Virus record (IMG/VR): IMGVR_UViG_3300046811_000186
Coordinates: 1 to 48,145 of that record
Direction: 5' to 3' (one strand)
Length of the DNA: 48,145 nt
From: a virus
Within the stretch, counting starts at the first letter, position 1. Each line of letters starts with the position of its first letter. The notes under the pieces are model-generated. The model was not told the origin of the DNA. It saw only the letters and a list, made by a program, of their open reading frames with translations, and did not search any database. Of the stretch, positions 1 to 7,351 are shown one piece after another. Both the position numbers and the translations under genes were made by a program.

Positions 1-127
1 GGCGGTGCGATGGGCAGCGGAACGACGTTCCGACCCAACTTTAACGCCAAAGGCGAGATGTCTCTCAGTGGTGTCGCGACTCCTCCGGCCGTATTGGCAC
101 AGGAGCACGGGGCTCAGGTGGGGCTCT
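1..127. repeat. Terminal direct repeat, left copy (circular overlap)
   Basis: These 127 bases are identical to 48019-48145. A repeat of exactly 127 bases with a reading frame running straight through it is what a de Bruijn assembler leaves at the ends of a circular or circularly permuted molecule assembled with k=127. I therefore read it as an assembly overlap and not as biological terminal redundancy. The true unique genome is 48,018 bp. Confidence 0.9.
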
Positions 128-582
128 CACAGATTCCGGTGCTGCGTTCTATCATCGATACACTGGATAAGCAGGGCTCGCTGGGTCCGGTTATGGGACG
201 TGCAAAAGACTTTGCGACGAAGCAGGGGCTCGACGCGCTCCTGATGAGTCCGGAGTCTTCGACCGCGTTCAACGACTTCAGGAATCAGTTGTCCCTGGTC
301 AAGAGCAACCTCGCAATGGTGCATGGCGGCGCGCGAGGTGGTTCGAACCAAGCGATGGCGGAGCGATTCGACAAACTCCTGAATCCCACACAGTCACCCG
401 CAGCGATGAAGGGCGCGCTCGACGCGTTCGAACGCTGGCTCACGCAGTATGCTGGCGCCAAGAGCAGCGACGAGCTGGATGCTGCTGACATGGCGCTCGG
501 TATCGCTCCGGGTAACAGCCAAGGTCGCGGACCGGCGACAGGGTCCTCTGGCGCGGACCTCGGTCCGGATTGGGGAAAGTAA
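1..582 (+). CDS. Putative internal virion (ejection) protein, C-terminal part
   Basis: This is the C-terminal 193 residues of a gene whose start lies at 47539 at the other end of the window; joining the ends gives a 353-residue protein in one frame. The sequence is Ala/Gly/Gln-rich and predicted largely helical, with no catalytic motif that I recognise. It stops at 582, and the next gene starts at 583 without a gap. Position after the tail fibre genes and composition suggest a structural protein carried inside the particle, as P22 gp7/gp16/gp20 are. That role is inferred from context alone. Confidence 0.8.
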   Translation, partial: GGAMGSGTTFRPNFNAKGEMSLSGVATPPAVLAQEHGAQVGLSQIPVLRSIIDTLDKQGSLGPVMGRAKDFATKQGLDALLMSPESSTAFNDFRNQLSLVKSNLAMVHGGARGGSNQAMAERFDKLLNPTQSPAAMKGALDAFERWLTQYAGAKSSDELDAADMALGIAPGNSQGRGPATGSSGADLGPDWGK

Positions 583-2097
583 ATGCCTCAGACAGGCGAC
601 ACGAAAACAGTGAATGGCACAACCGCGATATGGGATGGCATGACGTGGCGACACGTCGATGGGCCGCTCCCCGCGGTGAAGAATCCGGCCGCGGACCTTC
701 AGCAGCCCAACGCACACGATATGGGGTTGGCCCAGGCGTTCCTGGACAAACCCTCGGTGACGGATAAGCCGGCACTGTTCACGGACAAGACGGACCCGAA
801 CAAGGAGCACGTCTCCTGGTCGGAGGACCCGGCTCGTTCGTTCTTCGAGGCGGCGAAGGGTGTTCGGCACGGGGTGGCTCAAGCGATAAACCCCGTCGCG
901 ATTACCAAGGGTCTTGTCGGTTACGGGGAGAACGGGTTGGACCCAACGAACGCGCTGTTCGGTCTCCCGAAGGCGCTCGTGAAAGCTCCGGGAGCCCTGG
1001 CGACTCTCGCGCAGAACCCCTCTCTCGTAACGGAGATTCCGGGGATTCTCAACAAGAACCCCGGCGCCGAGGGTGAACTGCTCGGCACGGCTGTAGCGGG
1101 TGAACGAGTGCCCGCTCTTGCAGAGGCGGGTCTGACCCACGGACCGGGGGTTGTCGGCGGAACGATTCGTAAGGCGGGAGAATTAGCGGAGAAAGCGGGC
1201 ACGAGCAAACTGGCGAAGAAGGCCCAACAGTATGCGCCGATTGAGGCGCTGACAGGGCACCTTCCGGCAGCAGCGGCCTCTCTGGTTATCCCTCCGGCAC
1301 TCGAATACGGTGGCCGGGCCGCACAGCGGGTTGGCAGCTCTATTGAGGGGCTCAACCTCTCGTTGAGAAGTCGGATAGCGAAAGCGGCCCAGGCAGCTCC
1401 TGAGGGACAAGCGATGCTCACTCCAGAGGATGCAGCGGCGCGTCCTCGGCTTGGACCCGCACGGATGAGCAAAGAGGTTCCCTACAATCCGGGTGAACTG
1501 AGCAATCAACCGCCCGCGACCGATGTCTCACTGCGAGGCTTGGAGCAAGCGATTACGCCCGATGCGGGGGTTCCGGATACAGGGATGTCTACAGGGAATT
1601 CCCCCGAAGCGGTGCAGCGCGGACTCGCGCAGCTCCGGAGCCGCACGAACAACCTGAAGCCCAACTACATGGACGAGCAGGTAGCCGGGATTGCGGAGCG
1701 GGCGAACACGATGGGGCGGCAGTCGGAGAATTCCCTCGCTCTGGGATACGAGAATGTCCCCGAAGGCGGGATTCGCTCGACCGCGGACATCGACGCGTTG
1801 AGGCGACGTCCGAACACTATCGAGCCGAACGCTTTCACCGGCAACCCGGCGACCCAGGGACTCGAAGCGAGCCTTGCGGAGCTGAGGCAGAAGGCTGGAC
1901 CTCAGAACCCCGCGTTCACGGAATTCGGGAGCACGAACGATTCTCCGCTCCCTGGTGAAGACGGCAGCTACGACCTCGGGGACATCTCCGAGAAACCAAC
2001 AATCACAAACGAACAGCTTGATAAGGTGGCTGGTGATAAGGAAGCGATTCGCAACCTCTTCAACAACTACTTCGGCAGCAAGGTGGCGGGCAGATAG
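583..2097 (+). CDS. Putative internal virion protein, 504 aa
   Basis: A 504-residue protein starts directly after the preceding stop and is followed directly by the next ATG, so it belongs to the late operon. The N-terminal 80 residues are polar. Residues about 90-170 and 215-265 are Ala/Gly/Pro/Val-rich with modest hydrophobic stretches, and the C-terminal half is Asn/Pro/Glu-rich with irregular repeats of 'LEASLAELRQKAG' and 'LRSRTNNLK' type. No enzyme motif is visible; in particular there is no lysozyme or lytic transglycosylase signature. Together with its two upstream neighbours it could form the set of ejection proteins that podoviruses place behind their tail genes. This is inference; the family was not recognised. 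Confidence 0.8.
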   Translation: MPQTGDTKTVNGTTAIWDGMTWRHVDGPLPAVKNPAADLQQPNAHDMGLAQAFLDKPSVTDKPALFTDKTDPNKEHVSWSEDPARSFFEAAKGVRHGVAQAINPVAITKGLVGYGENGLDPTNALFGLPKALVKAPGALATLAQNPSLVTEIPGILNKNPGAEGELLGTAVAGERVPALAEAGLTHGPGVVGGTIRKAGELAEKAGTSKLAKKAQQYAPIEALTGHLPAAAASLVIPPALEYGGRAAQRVGSSIEGLNLSLRSRIAKAAQAAPEGQAMLTPEDAAARPRLGPARMSKEVPYNPGELSNQPPATDVSLRGLEQAITPDAGVPDTGMSTGNSPEAVQRGLAQLRSRTNNLKPNYMDEQVAGIAERANTMGRQSENSLALGYENVPEGGIRSTADIDALRRRPNTIEPNAFTGNPATQGLEASLAELRQKAGPQNPAFTEFGSTNDSPLPGEDGSYDLGDISEKPTITNEQLDKVAGDKEAIRNLFNNYFGSKVAGR

Positions 2098-2445
2098 ATG
2101 GGAACCCTGTTAACTGTTATAGGCGTATCGGTCCCGGTCATCATCTTTGTGCTGACCGTGACCTTCAAGCTTGGTCAACACGCTGCGCGCCTAGAAGCAC
2201 TCGAAGAATGGAAGACGAATGTGCGCGGCGACCTCCACGAAGTCTCGGAACAAATGGCAGTGATGAACAACTCGCTCACATCCCTCGCCACACTCATTGA
2301 GGAACGGACTCAGAAACAGCTTCCGCTTCAAACCGCTGCTGCGCGTGCGGAAGCGTTGCAACTCGTAGAAACCGCGAAAGCAGCGGCTCTTGAGATACTG
2401 GCATCTGCCGCGAAGAAAGCGGCCACTGAGATAAAGGCACAATAA
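2098..2445 (+). CDS. Membrane-anchored coiled-coil protein, 115 aa
   Basis: Residues about 3-23 form one strong transmembrane helix (LLTVIGVSVPVIIFVLTVTF). A long heptad-like helix follows (residues 30-70, with LEALEEW, LHEVSEQMAVM and LTSLATLIEE), then an Ala-rich helical tail. It starts at the base after the previous stop and its stop overlaps the next start (TAATG). One N-terminal membrane helix plus a coiled coil is the layout of many phage holin-like, spanin-like and virion-tail membrane proteins, and the end of a late operon is a usual place for lysis genes. The exact role is not decided by the sequence. Confidence 0.8.
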   Translation: MGTLLTVIGVSVPVIIFVLTVTFKLGQHAARLEALEEWKTNVRGDLHEVSEQMAVMNNSLTSLATLIEERTQKQLPLQTAAARAEALQLVETAKAAALEILASAAKKAATEIKAQ

Positions 2446-2639
2446 TGGCAAAGAACTGGATTGCCGGCGCGATTAAGCATCCCGGCGCGATGACGAAAGC
2501 GGCTAAAGCGGCCGGCGAGTCAAACAGTGAATACGAACAGGAGCACAAGCATAGCTCCGGCAAGGCGGGCCAGCGGGCTCGTCTCGCCCTGAGCCTCAAG
2601 GGGCTCCAGCACGCAGCCGGAAAGGGCGGCAAATCCTAG
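2445..2639 (+). CDS. Small basic phage protein (KHPGA motif), 64 aa
   Basis: A lysine- and alanine-rich protein whose start overlaps the preceding stop as TAATG. Residues 11-30 carry the pattern KHPGAMTKAAKAAGES, which recurs in small proteins of many unrelated phages. The tail (SLKGLQHAAGKGG) resembles the tail of the 64-residue protein at 28657-28851 (SLKGLESAAKRK). The function is unknown; the high positive charge fits a DNA- or virion-associated protein. It is the last gene of the late operon, and about 180 bp of intergenic DNA follows. Confidence 0.75.
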   Translation: MAKNWIAGAIKHPGAMTKAAKAAGESNSEYEQEHKHSSGKAGQRARLALSLKGLQHAAGKGGKS

Positions 2640-2732
2640 CGAGGATGAGCAGCCTGACGACTTCTCAACCAGGGCAGGGGGTTACTACCCCCCTCCCTCC
2701 CTCCAATCAATCCTGGGGCATCCTCGCGGTTC

Positions 2733-2747
2733 TTACGTTTTACGTAA
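2733..2747. promoter_or_regulatory. Perfect inverted repeat TTACGT-TTT-ACGTAA
   Basis: A 6-bp perfect inverted repeat separated by three T residues lies in the intergenic region, about 75 bp before the phosphoesterase gene and just upstream of the promoter proposed at 2779-2806. A second hairpin, GGGGGT/ACCCCC with a TACT loop, is at 2677-2692 without a following T-run. The position fits an operator. No cognate regulator is known. Confidence 0.35.
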
Positions 2748-2778
2748 ATCCGCCTCCCACCCTCCTTGGCATGCTCCT

Positions 2779-2806
2779 TGCATGTAATCCCTTAGACCAC
2801 TATCAT
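2779..2806 (+). promoter_or_regulatory. Possible sigma70-type promoter before phosphoesterase gene
   Basis: TTGCAT (2779-2784) and TATCAT (2801-2806) are separated by 16 bases; each differs from the consensus at two positions or fewer. The predicted start would fall just before the TAGGAG ribosome binding site (about 2808-2813) of the gene at 2821. This would separate the accessory genes from the late operon. Confidence 0.4.
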
Positions 2807-2820
2807 TTAGGAGCCTAAAG

Positions 2821-3966
2821 ATGACGAAAGACCGCAAGTGTGCGGGTTGCGAGAACCTCGTGTATCGCGACAGCAAGACCGGCCTTTGTAAGGATTGCTA
2901 CGGCAAATCTACGGCTCACGTTCCGGTAACCCTCGCGGCTGTAACAGCTACCGAGACTCTCGCTGCAGACAGGGAGAAGCGCAGATTAGCGGACGAACTG
3001 AGCCGCACCAAGGCGCTCTACAGCGAATCCCTGAAGACCATCGAGCAGCAGGAAGCCGACCTGCGGGCGATGAATGTCATGGCTTCAGGACAGGCGTCGT
3101 TCGACATCGTCCCCAGCGTGGGACAACGGGGCAACGAGGGGACCGCGGTTATCGTGGCGTCCGACTGGCACGCGGAAGAGAAGGTGCTCCCTGGTCAGGT
3201 GAACGGCCTGAACGAGTATTCGCTGGACATTTGCACGAGGCGTGCAACTAAGTTTTTTCAGGCAAGTCTGAATCTGGTCCAGCTCCTGGAAGAGCGGCTG
3301 GCGATTCCGAACATCATCCTGGCGCTCCTGGGCGACTTCATCACGAACAACATCCACGGAGAGGACAACGCGGAGACGAATGCGCTCCAGCCGATGCATG
3401 CGATTACGTTCGCGATGAATCTGCTTATCAGCGGTATCGACTTCTTGCTCGCAAACACGACGGCGACCTTTGTGGTTCCTTGCCACTCTGGGAACCACGC
3501 GCGCACGACCCAGAAGACTCGCTTTGCCTCGGAGAACGGGCATTCGCTGGAATATCTGATGTATCTGACGCTGGCGGCGCACTACCGGCACGAGCCGCGT
3601 ATCACGTTCCTAATCGCAGAGGGGATGCATTCCTATGTCGATGTCTATAAGGGTGAGCCGGGCGCGACGACCATACGTTTCCATCATGGGCATGCAGTTA
3701 AGTATGGGGGAGGCGTTGGCGGTATCTACATACCGGTTAACAAGGCCATCGCTCAATGGTCTAAAGCTCGTCATGCCGACCTCGACGTTTTTGGGCATTT
3801 CCACCAAATGCGGGACGGTGGAGCTTTTCTGTGTAACGGGTCACTTATCGGCTACAACTCCTTCGCCCTTTCGATAAAGGCCGACTTCGAGATGCCGCGA
3901 CAACTGCTATTCCTGATTGACCGTAAGCGCGGCCGCACATGCACATGGCCGATTCTGGTGAGGTAA
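2821..3966 (+). CDS. Calcineurin-like metallophosphoesterase with N-terminal zinc ribbon
   Basis: The 381-residue protein starts with a small zinc ribbon (C7-x2-C10 and C23-x2-C26) and a charged helical linker (about 50-90). The metallophosphoesterase domain follows with all expected metal motifs: DWH at 115-117, GD at 171-172, GNH at 224-226, HHGH at 288-291 and GHFH at 325-328. Such enzymes hydrolyse phosphodiesters or phosphomonoesters with two metal ions. The zinc ribbon suggests nucleic acid as target or docking surface, which is an inference. A good ribosome site (TAGGAG) lies 7-8 bases before the ATG. It is the first gene after the late operon and seems to have its own promoter. Confidence 0.9.
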   Translation: MTKDRKCAGCENLVYRDSKTGLCKDCYGKSTAHVPVTLAAVTATETLAADREKRRLADELSRTKALYSESLKTIEQQEADLRAMNVMASGQASFDIVPSVGQRGNEGTAVIVASDWHAEEKVLPGQVNGLNEYSLDICTRRATKFFQASLNLVQLLEERLAIPNIILALLGDFITNNIHGEDNAETNALQPMHAITFAMNLLISGIDFLLANTTATFVVPCHSGNHARTTQKTRFASENGHSLEYLMYLTLAAHYRHEPRITFLIAEGMHSYVDVYKGEPGATTIRFHHGHAVKYGGGVGGIYIPVNKAIAQWSKARHADLDVFGHFHQMRDGGAFLCNGSLIGYNSFALSIKADFEMPRQLLFLIDRKRGRTCTWPILVR

Positions 3967-3968
3967 GA

Positions 3969-4256
3969 ATGACTTGGGTTGAACTGGTTTCCGTGTCTGC
4001 GTCTATCGGGTATGCATGTTCGTGGGTCATCCGCTTTGCGAAGAGGGTCATCATGGGAGTGAAGCACATTGTGCCTCAGGCGGTGCAGGACTTAGCCATC
4101 GAGCATGCGAAGGCTGCGGCACTGGCCTACGTGGATAACGCGACCAAACGTAACGCGGTCCTGGCCCAGCTCGAACGTGCTGGTGTCCCGGAGAACCTCG
4201 CTCGTCTCGCCGTCGAACTTGCCGTGTTCGCTATCAAAGCTGAAACGCAGAAATAG
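3969..4256 (+). CDS. Holin-like membrane protein (LLH-type layout), 95 aa
   Basis: I chose the ATG at 3969 because GAGGT lies about six bases before it; an upstream in-frame ATG at 3939 would overlap the previous gene and has no ribosome site. The N-terminus holds one membrane helix (about residues 3-24). The rest is an amphipathic helical domain (AVQDLAIEHAKAAALAYVD followed by KRNAVLAQLERAGVPENLARLAVELAVFAIKA when read in two parts). A single membrane helix followed by 'K..V...L...G.......IE.AV' is the layout of LLH-family phage holins. I regard it as a holin candidate; no endolysin is recognisable beside it. Confidence 0.7.
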   Translation: MTWVELVSVSASIGYACSWVIRFAKRVIMGVKHIVPQAVQDLAIEHAKAAALAYVDNATKRNAVLAQLERAGVPENLARLAVELAVFAIKAETQK

Positions 4257-4265
4257 GAGGCTCAC

Positions 4266-4418
4266 ATGTTCGGATGGAAAAAGAAAGGAGAGCAGCGCCC
4301 GAAAGGATGGCTCGACAGGAAGGTCTTCACCGGCGAGTTTGAAGACCTGTGGATAGACATTGGGATATTCGGGACGGGGCTTCTACTCGCCTACCTTCTC
4401 GCGTATACCCCGCTTTAA
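4266..4418 (+). CDS. Small membrane protein, 50 aa
   Basis: A short gene with a very strong ribosome site (AGGAGG at 4255-4260). The product begins with a lysine-rich cytoplasmic segment (MFGWKKKGEQRPKGWLDRK), followed by an acidic patch and one C-terminal membrane helix (about residues 32-48, IGIFGTGLLLAYLLAY). It lies between the holin-like gene and two micro-ORFs. It could be part of the lysis functions or act on the host envelope; the family was not recognised. Confidence 0.7.
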   Translation: MFGWKKKGEQRPKGWLDRKVFTGEFEDLWIDIGIFGTGLLLAYLLAYTPL

Positions 4419-4435
4419 CCAACTGGAGATTTAAG

Positions 4436-4516
4436 ATGAAGCTCACGAACAGCATTATCTGGGGCAGCGCCCCGGTCACGCTCGTCGTTCTGAAGACCAT
4501 CATGTGGGGCACCTAG
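4436..4516 (+). CDS. Micro-ORF, 26 aa, MKLTNSIIW motif
   Basis: GGAG lies seven bases before the ATG. The peptide starts MKLTNSIIWG and continues with a hydrophobic stretch (APVTLVVLKTIMW). Its first nine residues match the micro-ORF at 4580 (MKVTNTIVW) while most third codon positions differ. That is the pattern expected when the peptide and not the DNA is conserved, and it is the main reason for calling it a gene. The function is unknown; a hydrophobic regulatory or lysis peptide is possible. Confidence 0.5.
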   Translation: MKLTNSIIWGSAPVTLVVLKTIMWGT

Positions 4517-4518
4517 TC

Positions 4519-4560
4519 GTGGGAGAAATCCTCGACTGGTTGTTCGGTCTCGGTTTCTAA
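4519..4560 (+). CDS. Possible micro-ORF, 13 aa (GTG start)
   Basis: A GTG two bases after the preceding stop opens a 13-residue hydrophobic peptide (MGEILDWLFGLGF). The only ribosome-site-like sequence is a GGGG run about ten bases before it. It is included because it fills the gap between the two MK(L/V)TN micro-ORFs exactly; support is weak. Confidence 0.2.
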   Translation: MGEILDWLFGLGF

Positions 4561-4579
4561 TCATTCTATGGAGGGATGT

Positions 4580-4612
4580 ATGAAGGTTACCAATACCATC
4601 GTGTGGGACTAA
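4580..4612 (+). CDS. Micro-ORF, 10 aa, MKVTNTIVW motif
   Basis: GGAGGG (4570-4575) lies four bases before the ATG. The ten-residue peptide MKVTNTIVWD matches the N-terminus of the 26-residue micro-ORF at 4436, with mostly synonymous differences. A strong intrinsic terminator starts 14 bases after its stop. This arrangement, short leader peptide then terminator then genes with their own ribosome site, also resembles attenuation control of the cupin gene downstream. That reading is inference. Confidence 0.4.
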   Translation: MKVTNTIVWD

Positions 4613-4626
4613 GAGTCGCACAGTCA

Positions 4627-4660
4627 GGCTGGGGACATCGGGTCCTCAGCCTTTCTTTTT
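4627..4660 (+). terminator. Intrinsic terminator
   Basis: A 10-bp stem (4627-4636 with 4642-4651, one G-U pair) with a five-base loop is followed directly by TTTCTTTTT. It ends the phosphoesterase-to-micro-ORF unit, or attenuates transcription into the cupin gene, whose ribosome site begins a few bases later. Confidence 0.85.
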
Positions 4661-4673
4661 CAGGAGGGGTAGT

Positions 4674-5264
4674 ATGGATATTGACCGTGCGCTCGTTCGC
4701 AAGCGTATTGAGGAGTGCCGTCGTGGAGCCGGAGTGGTCAAGAGCTGGAAGGTGAAGGGGACGAATAATTTCATCCAGCTCATGTTCCCAGGGCTCCGAA
4801 TCAACTTCTATCTCCCGACACCGGATGACGTCGTAGAGTCTCCGCCGCATACGCACGACCTGGGGTTCACGTCCACGGTGCTCTACGGAGTGTTCACGAA
4901 CACCGTCCTGGACGTCGAGGAAGACCCTGATGGTAGCTACGACCGCTGCACGTTGTTAAAGCCGACGCCGTTCACGTTCAAGTTTAACAACACGGGACAG
5001 CGATGTGAGGTTATCCGGGAGACCTCGAAGAACTATCGCGCGGGTGACACCTACTCGATGGACCCGCGGCAATACCACTCGACGGTGTTCGCCCAGGAGA
5101 CCATCACGTATATGCGGCGCTGGCAGGAAGAATTGGTGCAAACGTTTCACCTCGTGCCGCATGGACGGAAGATGCCGCTCCTACCTAAGCGGCAAGTGAC
5201 GAAGGCGGAACTTCCCGGCATCTGGCGCATCATCGACGGCCAATGCGAGAAAGCCGGCATCTAG
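4674..5264 (+). CDS. Cupin-fold protein, 196 aa
   Basis: The strong site AGGAGGGG lies before the ATG. The core has the two cupin motifs: 'PPHTHD.GFTSTVLYG' at about residues 56-72 (HxH metal ligands), and 'AGDTYSMDPRQYHST' at about 123-138 with the late histidine. The region between is beta-rich with a conserved-looking 'FKFNNTGQ'. Cupins include dioxygenases, isomerases and simple binding proteins, so the substrate cannot be assigned. It lies just downstream of a terminator and before the SPFH gene, with a nine-base gap. Confidence 0.7.
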   Translation: MDIDRALVRKRIEECRRGAGVVKSWKVKGTNNFIQLMFPGLRINFYLPTPDDVVESPPHTHDLGFTSTVLYGVFTNTVLDVEEDPDGSYDRCTLLKPTPFTFKFNNTGQRCEVIRETSKNYRAGDTYSMDPRQYHSTVFAQETITYMRRWQEELVQTFHLVPHGRKMPLLPKRQVTKAELPGIWRIIDGQCEKAGI

Positions 5265-5273
5265 GGGGACAGC

Positions 5274-5822
5274 ATGGAAGGCGCACTAGCGTGGATAGGT
5301 AAGATAGCCGACTGGATAGGACAGTGGATTCCCCGCTGGGTAGTGCTGGACCCAACAGAAGGCGCGATTAAGTATGTGGGAGGGAAGCGGATTGTTCCCT
5401 GCGGAGCCGGCGTTCACTTCTACTGGCCGGCTCGCACTATCTGGCAAGCCTATCCAGTAGCGCGACAAACCGACAGGCTCGAATCACAAACGATGGAAAG
5501 CAAGGATGGGAAGACCTTCATTGTTGCCGGCACCCTGACTTACAAGGTGCTCGACATCGAGAAGCTACTCCCAGTGACACACTCACCGTCTACCGCGGTT
5601 ATCGACATTGCGATGACGGCCGTGCATGACGTCTGTTGCCAGTTCGATTGGGAGGCACTCCAGGAGGAACAGCGCAGGGGGACCTTGAAGACCAAGCTGC
5701 GGAACGCGGCGCAGCGAGACCTGACGGAGTTGGGCATCGAAGTGATGGTGCTGAAGCTGAATACCCTGGCCCGATGCCGGGTGCTGAAAATCTCACAGTC
5801 AACTAGCACGGAGGAGAACTAG
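5274..5822 (+). CDS. SPFH/band-7 (stomatin-like) domain protein, 182 aa
   Basis: A Trp-rich amphipathic N-terminus (ALAWIGKIADWIGQWIPRW) is followed by a band-7 core: 'GAIKYVGGKRIVPCGAGVHFYWP', here given as its two halves around residue 35 and 45, then the alternating strand region 'TMESKDGKTFIVAGTLTYKV' and a helical segment ending near residue 165. Stomatin/prohibitin-type proteins assemble into rings at membranes and scaffold lipid domains or proteases. At 182 residues it is shorter than bacterial members and lacks the long C-terminal coiled coil. Its stop is directly followed by the next ATG. SPFH proteins are uncommon in small phage genomes. Confidence 0.75.
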   Translation: MEGALAWIGKIADWIGQWIPRWVVLDPTEGAIKYVGGKRIVPCGAGVHFYWPARTIWQAYPVARQTDRLESQTMESKDGKTFIVAGTLTYKVLDIEKLLPVTHSPSTAVIDIAMTAVHDVCCQFDWEALQEEQRRGTLKTKLRNAAQRDLTELGIEVMVLKLNTLARCRVLKISQSTSTEEN

Positions 5823-6464
5823 ATGATACCGAAGAAGAGAGGGAACTTCGACCCAGCGAAGTCGGCTATCAACTGTGGGTGCGACCCGGGCATCAACTGG
5901 ACCTGCGAGCGGTGCCTTATCGAACAGCGCGGCTCGCGCATTCAGAAGACCCCGGATGGCGGAGAGATTCTTGTGGTGCTTGCACCGAAGGAGGAGCTTC
6001 AAGTGGTCATCGAACACAAAGACGCGCAGACGGACATCGCGTTCCAAGGGTTAGACGCCATCAAGCGTGAGGACGATGCGAAGTATCGTAAGGCCATCAG
6101 CGAACCGGAGTATCGCAAGCAGCGCGAGGCACTCAAGGCGAGTCGGCCGGGTGTGTTCCCGGAGTCAGCCGCGGGCCGGAAGACCTATCCGCTGTTCACC
6201 GGGCTGTTGATGTATTTCCCAGATGCGCTCGCGGCGGTCTCTCACGTCAGCTACAAGGGCAACGAGCAGCACAATCCCGGCGAGCCCCTGCATTGGGCGC
6301 GTGAGAAGTCCACGGACCAGACGGATACCACGATTCGCCACATGGTGGACCACGGAGTCGGGCATACGAAGGACAGCGACGGCGGCTATCACCTCGCGAA
6401 GGCGGCTTGGCGAATCCTCGCGGAGTTGCAGTTGACCATCGAGAAGGAGAGGGGGATTCGATGA
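5823..6464 (+). CDS. dATP/dGTP diphosphohydrolase-like protein, 213 aa
   Basis: The N-terminus has clustered cysteines (C18, C20, C28, C31), possibly a metal site. The C-terminal 100 residues hold the all-helical pattern of the phage dATP/dGTP diphosphohydrolase N-terminal family (PF18909): 'LFTGLLMYFPDALAAVSHVS', 'GNEQHNPGEPLHWAREKS', 'RHMVDHG' and 'HLAKAAWRILAELQL'. Members related to MazZ cleave dATP and dGTP to the monophosphates. The start is directly after the previous stop; the stop overlaps the next ATG (ATGA). With the deoxyribosyltransferase-like gene it forms a nucleotide-metabolism pair. Enzymatic specificity is inferred from the family. Confidence 0.8.
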   Translation: MIPKKRGNFDPAKSAINCGCDPGINWTCERCLIEQRGSRIQKTPDGGEILVVLAPKEELQVVIEHKDAQTDIAFQGLDAIKREDDAKYRKAISEPEYRKQREALKASRPGVFPESAAGRKTYPLFTGLLMYFPDALAAVSHVSYKGNEQHNPGEPLHWAREKSTDQTDTTIRHMVDHGVGHTKDSDGGYHLAKAAWRILAELQLTIEKERGIR

Positions 6465-6904
6465 GGGTGTATATCGCGGCACCGTGGGTTCGGCGACCAG
6501 AAGCGATTGCGTTCGGTGACCGTCTCAAGGCGCTCGGTATCATCGTCACGTCGCGCTGGTTCACACACGAGGACGTGAGCGTGGACGGGAAGGGTAACAC
6601 TGGCCCAGTCGAAGCGCTTCAACAGCAAGCACGGGAAGACGTCCAGGACGTCCTCCGGTCGCATGTGCTCGTGGTGTTGAATCTGCAGAAGTCGGAAGGG
6701 AAGGCTGTGGAGACCGGCGTTGCCATCGCGAACGCGATTCCAGTTATCTCGGTTGGCAAGCGCTCGAACATCTTCCAGTCGCTCGGCATCGAGGTCGAGG
6801 ACCAGGACGCGGCCATCCAGGCGCTCGGCGACTTTCAGAAGCAGCAGGACGCTATCGAGGCGGACCTGAGGGAGCGCTACAAGTTCCGCGAGCAGTTCAA
6901 CTAA
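6461..6904 (+). CDS. Nucleoside 2-deoxyribosyltransferase-like protein, 147 aa
   Basis: The ATG at 6461 overlaps the upstream TGA and has GGAGAGGGGG before it, so I prefer it to the upstream in-frame starts. The sequence shows the Rossmann-like pattern of the family: 'YIAAPWVRRPEA' at the N-terminus, 'DVQDVLRSHVLVVLN' in the middle, and 'GKAVETGVAIANAIPVISVG' near residue 90, where the E is the likely nucleophile. Family members exchange bases on deoxynucleosides or hydrolyse the glycosidic bond of nucleotides. It ends in a 4-bp convergent overlap with the minus-strand gene at 6901. Confidence 0.75.
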   Translation: MRVYIAAPWVRRPEAIAFGDRLKALGIIVTSRWFTHEDVSVDGKGNTGPVEALQQQAREDVQDVLRSHVLVVLNLQKSEGKAVETGVAIANAIPVISVGKRSNIFQSLGIEVEDQDAAIQALGDFQKQQDAIEADLRERYKFREQFN

Positions 6905-7221
6905 TACACCTCAATCCGCTGGACAGGGGAGGCTATCGACATAGCCTTCCCCTTCACATCCTGTCCCACCTCGGTCACCTCCACCATCCACACTCCCGGC
7001 GTCCTCAGCGTGAAGTATTTCGTCCAGGTGCGGATAGGCGGGTCCTCCACGGTCCAGCAGTCCGACGACCCCTCACCGTCCTCGTGAACCCATGTGAGGC
7101 ACACCGTGCCAGCGAGGAACCGCGGGTCCAGATGGACCTTCGTCCTGATGGTGAGCGGGGAAATGCCAACAGTTGAGGATATCTGTAGCAGGGAGATGAA
7201 GAGGGAGAGGAGAATGCCCAT
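6901..7221 (-). CDS. Secreted small protein, 106 aa
   Basis: The N-terminus is a hydrophobic segment (MGILLSLFISLLQISSTVG) that looks like a signal peptide or membrane anchor. The rest is beta-rich with two cysteines (about 40 and 54) and a 'TLRTPGVWMVEVTEV' segment typical of small Ig-like or CARDB-like domains. No ribosome site is visible; an A/T-rich TAAAAT lies about ten bases before the ATG. It is the last gene of the long minus-strand unit. It may act in the host envelope. Confidence 0.65.
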   Translation of the reverse strand: MGILLSLFISLLQISSTVGISPLTIRTKVHLDPRFLAGTVCLTWVHEDGEGSSDCWTVEDPPIRTWTKYFTLRTPGVWMVEVTEVGQDVKGKAMSIASPVQRIEVY

Positions 7222-7252
7222 AGTCTTATTTTACCACGAGGAGGGGGTTGTT

Positions 7253-7292
7253 GGGGAGACGTGACGTCTCTCCCCGGCTAGCCCTTGCTAGC
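7253..7292. promoter_or_regulatory. Two adjacent palindromes
   Basis: GAGACGT-G-ACGTCTC (7256-7270, flanked by GGG and CCCC) is followed by GCTAGC-CCTT-GCTAGC (7277-7292), each copy of GCTAGC being itself self-complementary. They lie in the 130-bp gap between the minus-strand gene ending at 7352 and the secreted-protein gene starting at 7221. They could be operators or a weak termination structure; no T-run follows on either strand. Confidence 0.35.
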
Positions 7293-7351
7293 ACGCTGTG
7301 GGACCCAGCTGGTTCTTTATATGCAGCCTAGACCGTCACAGAGCAGTAGTG

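Noticed and set aside
394-1140. 248-codon minus-strand frame opposite the ejection-protein genes
   Set aside because: Antisense to two supported late genes and without ribosome site or recognisable domain.
3939-3968. Upstream start of the holin-like gene at 3939
   Set aside because: It would overlap the phosphoesterase gene by 28 bases and has no ribosome site; the ATG at 3969 has GAGGT at proper distance.
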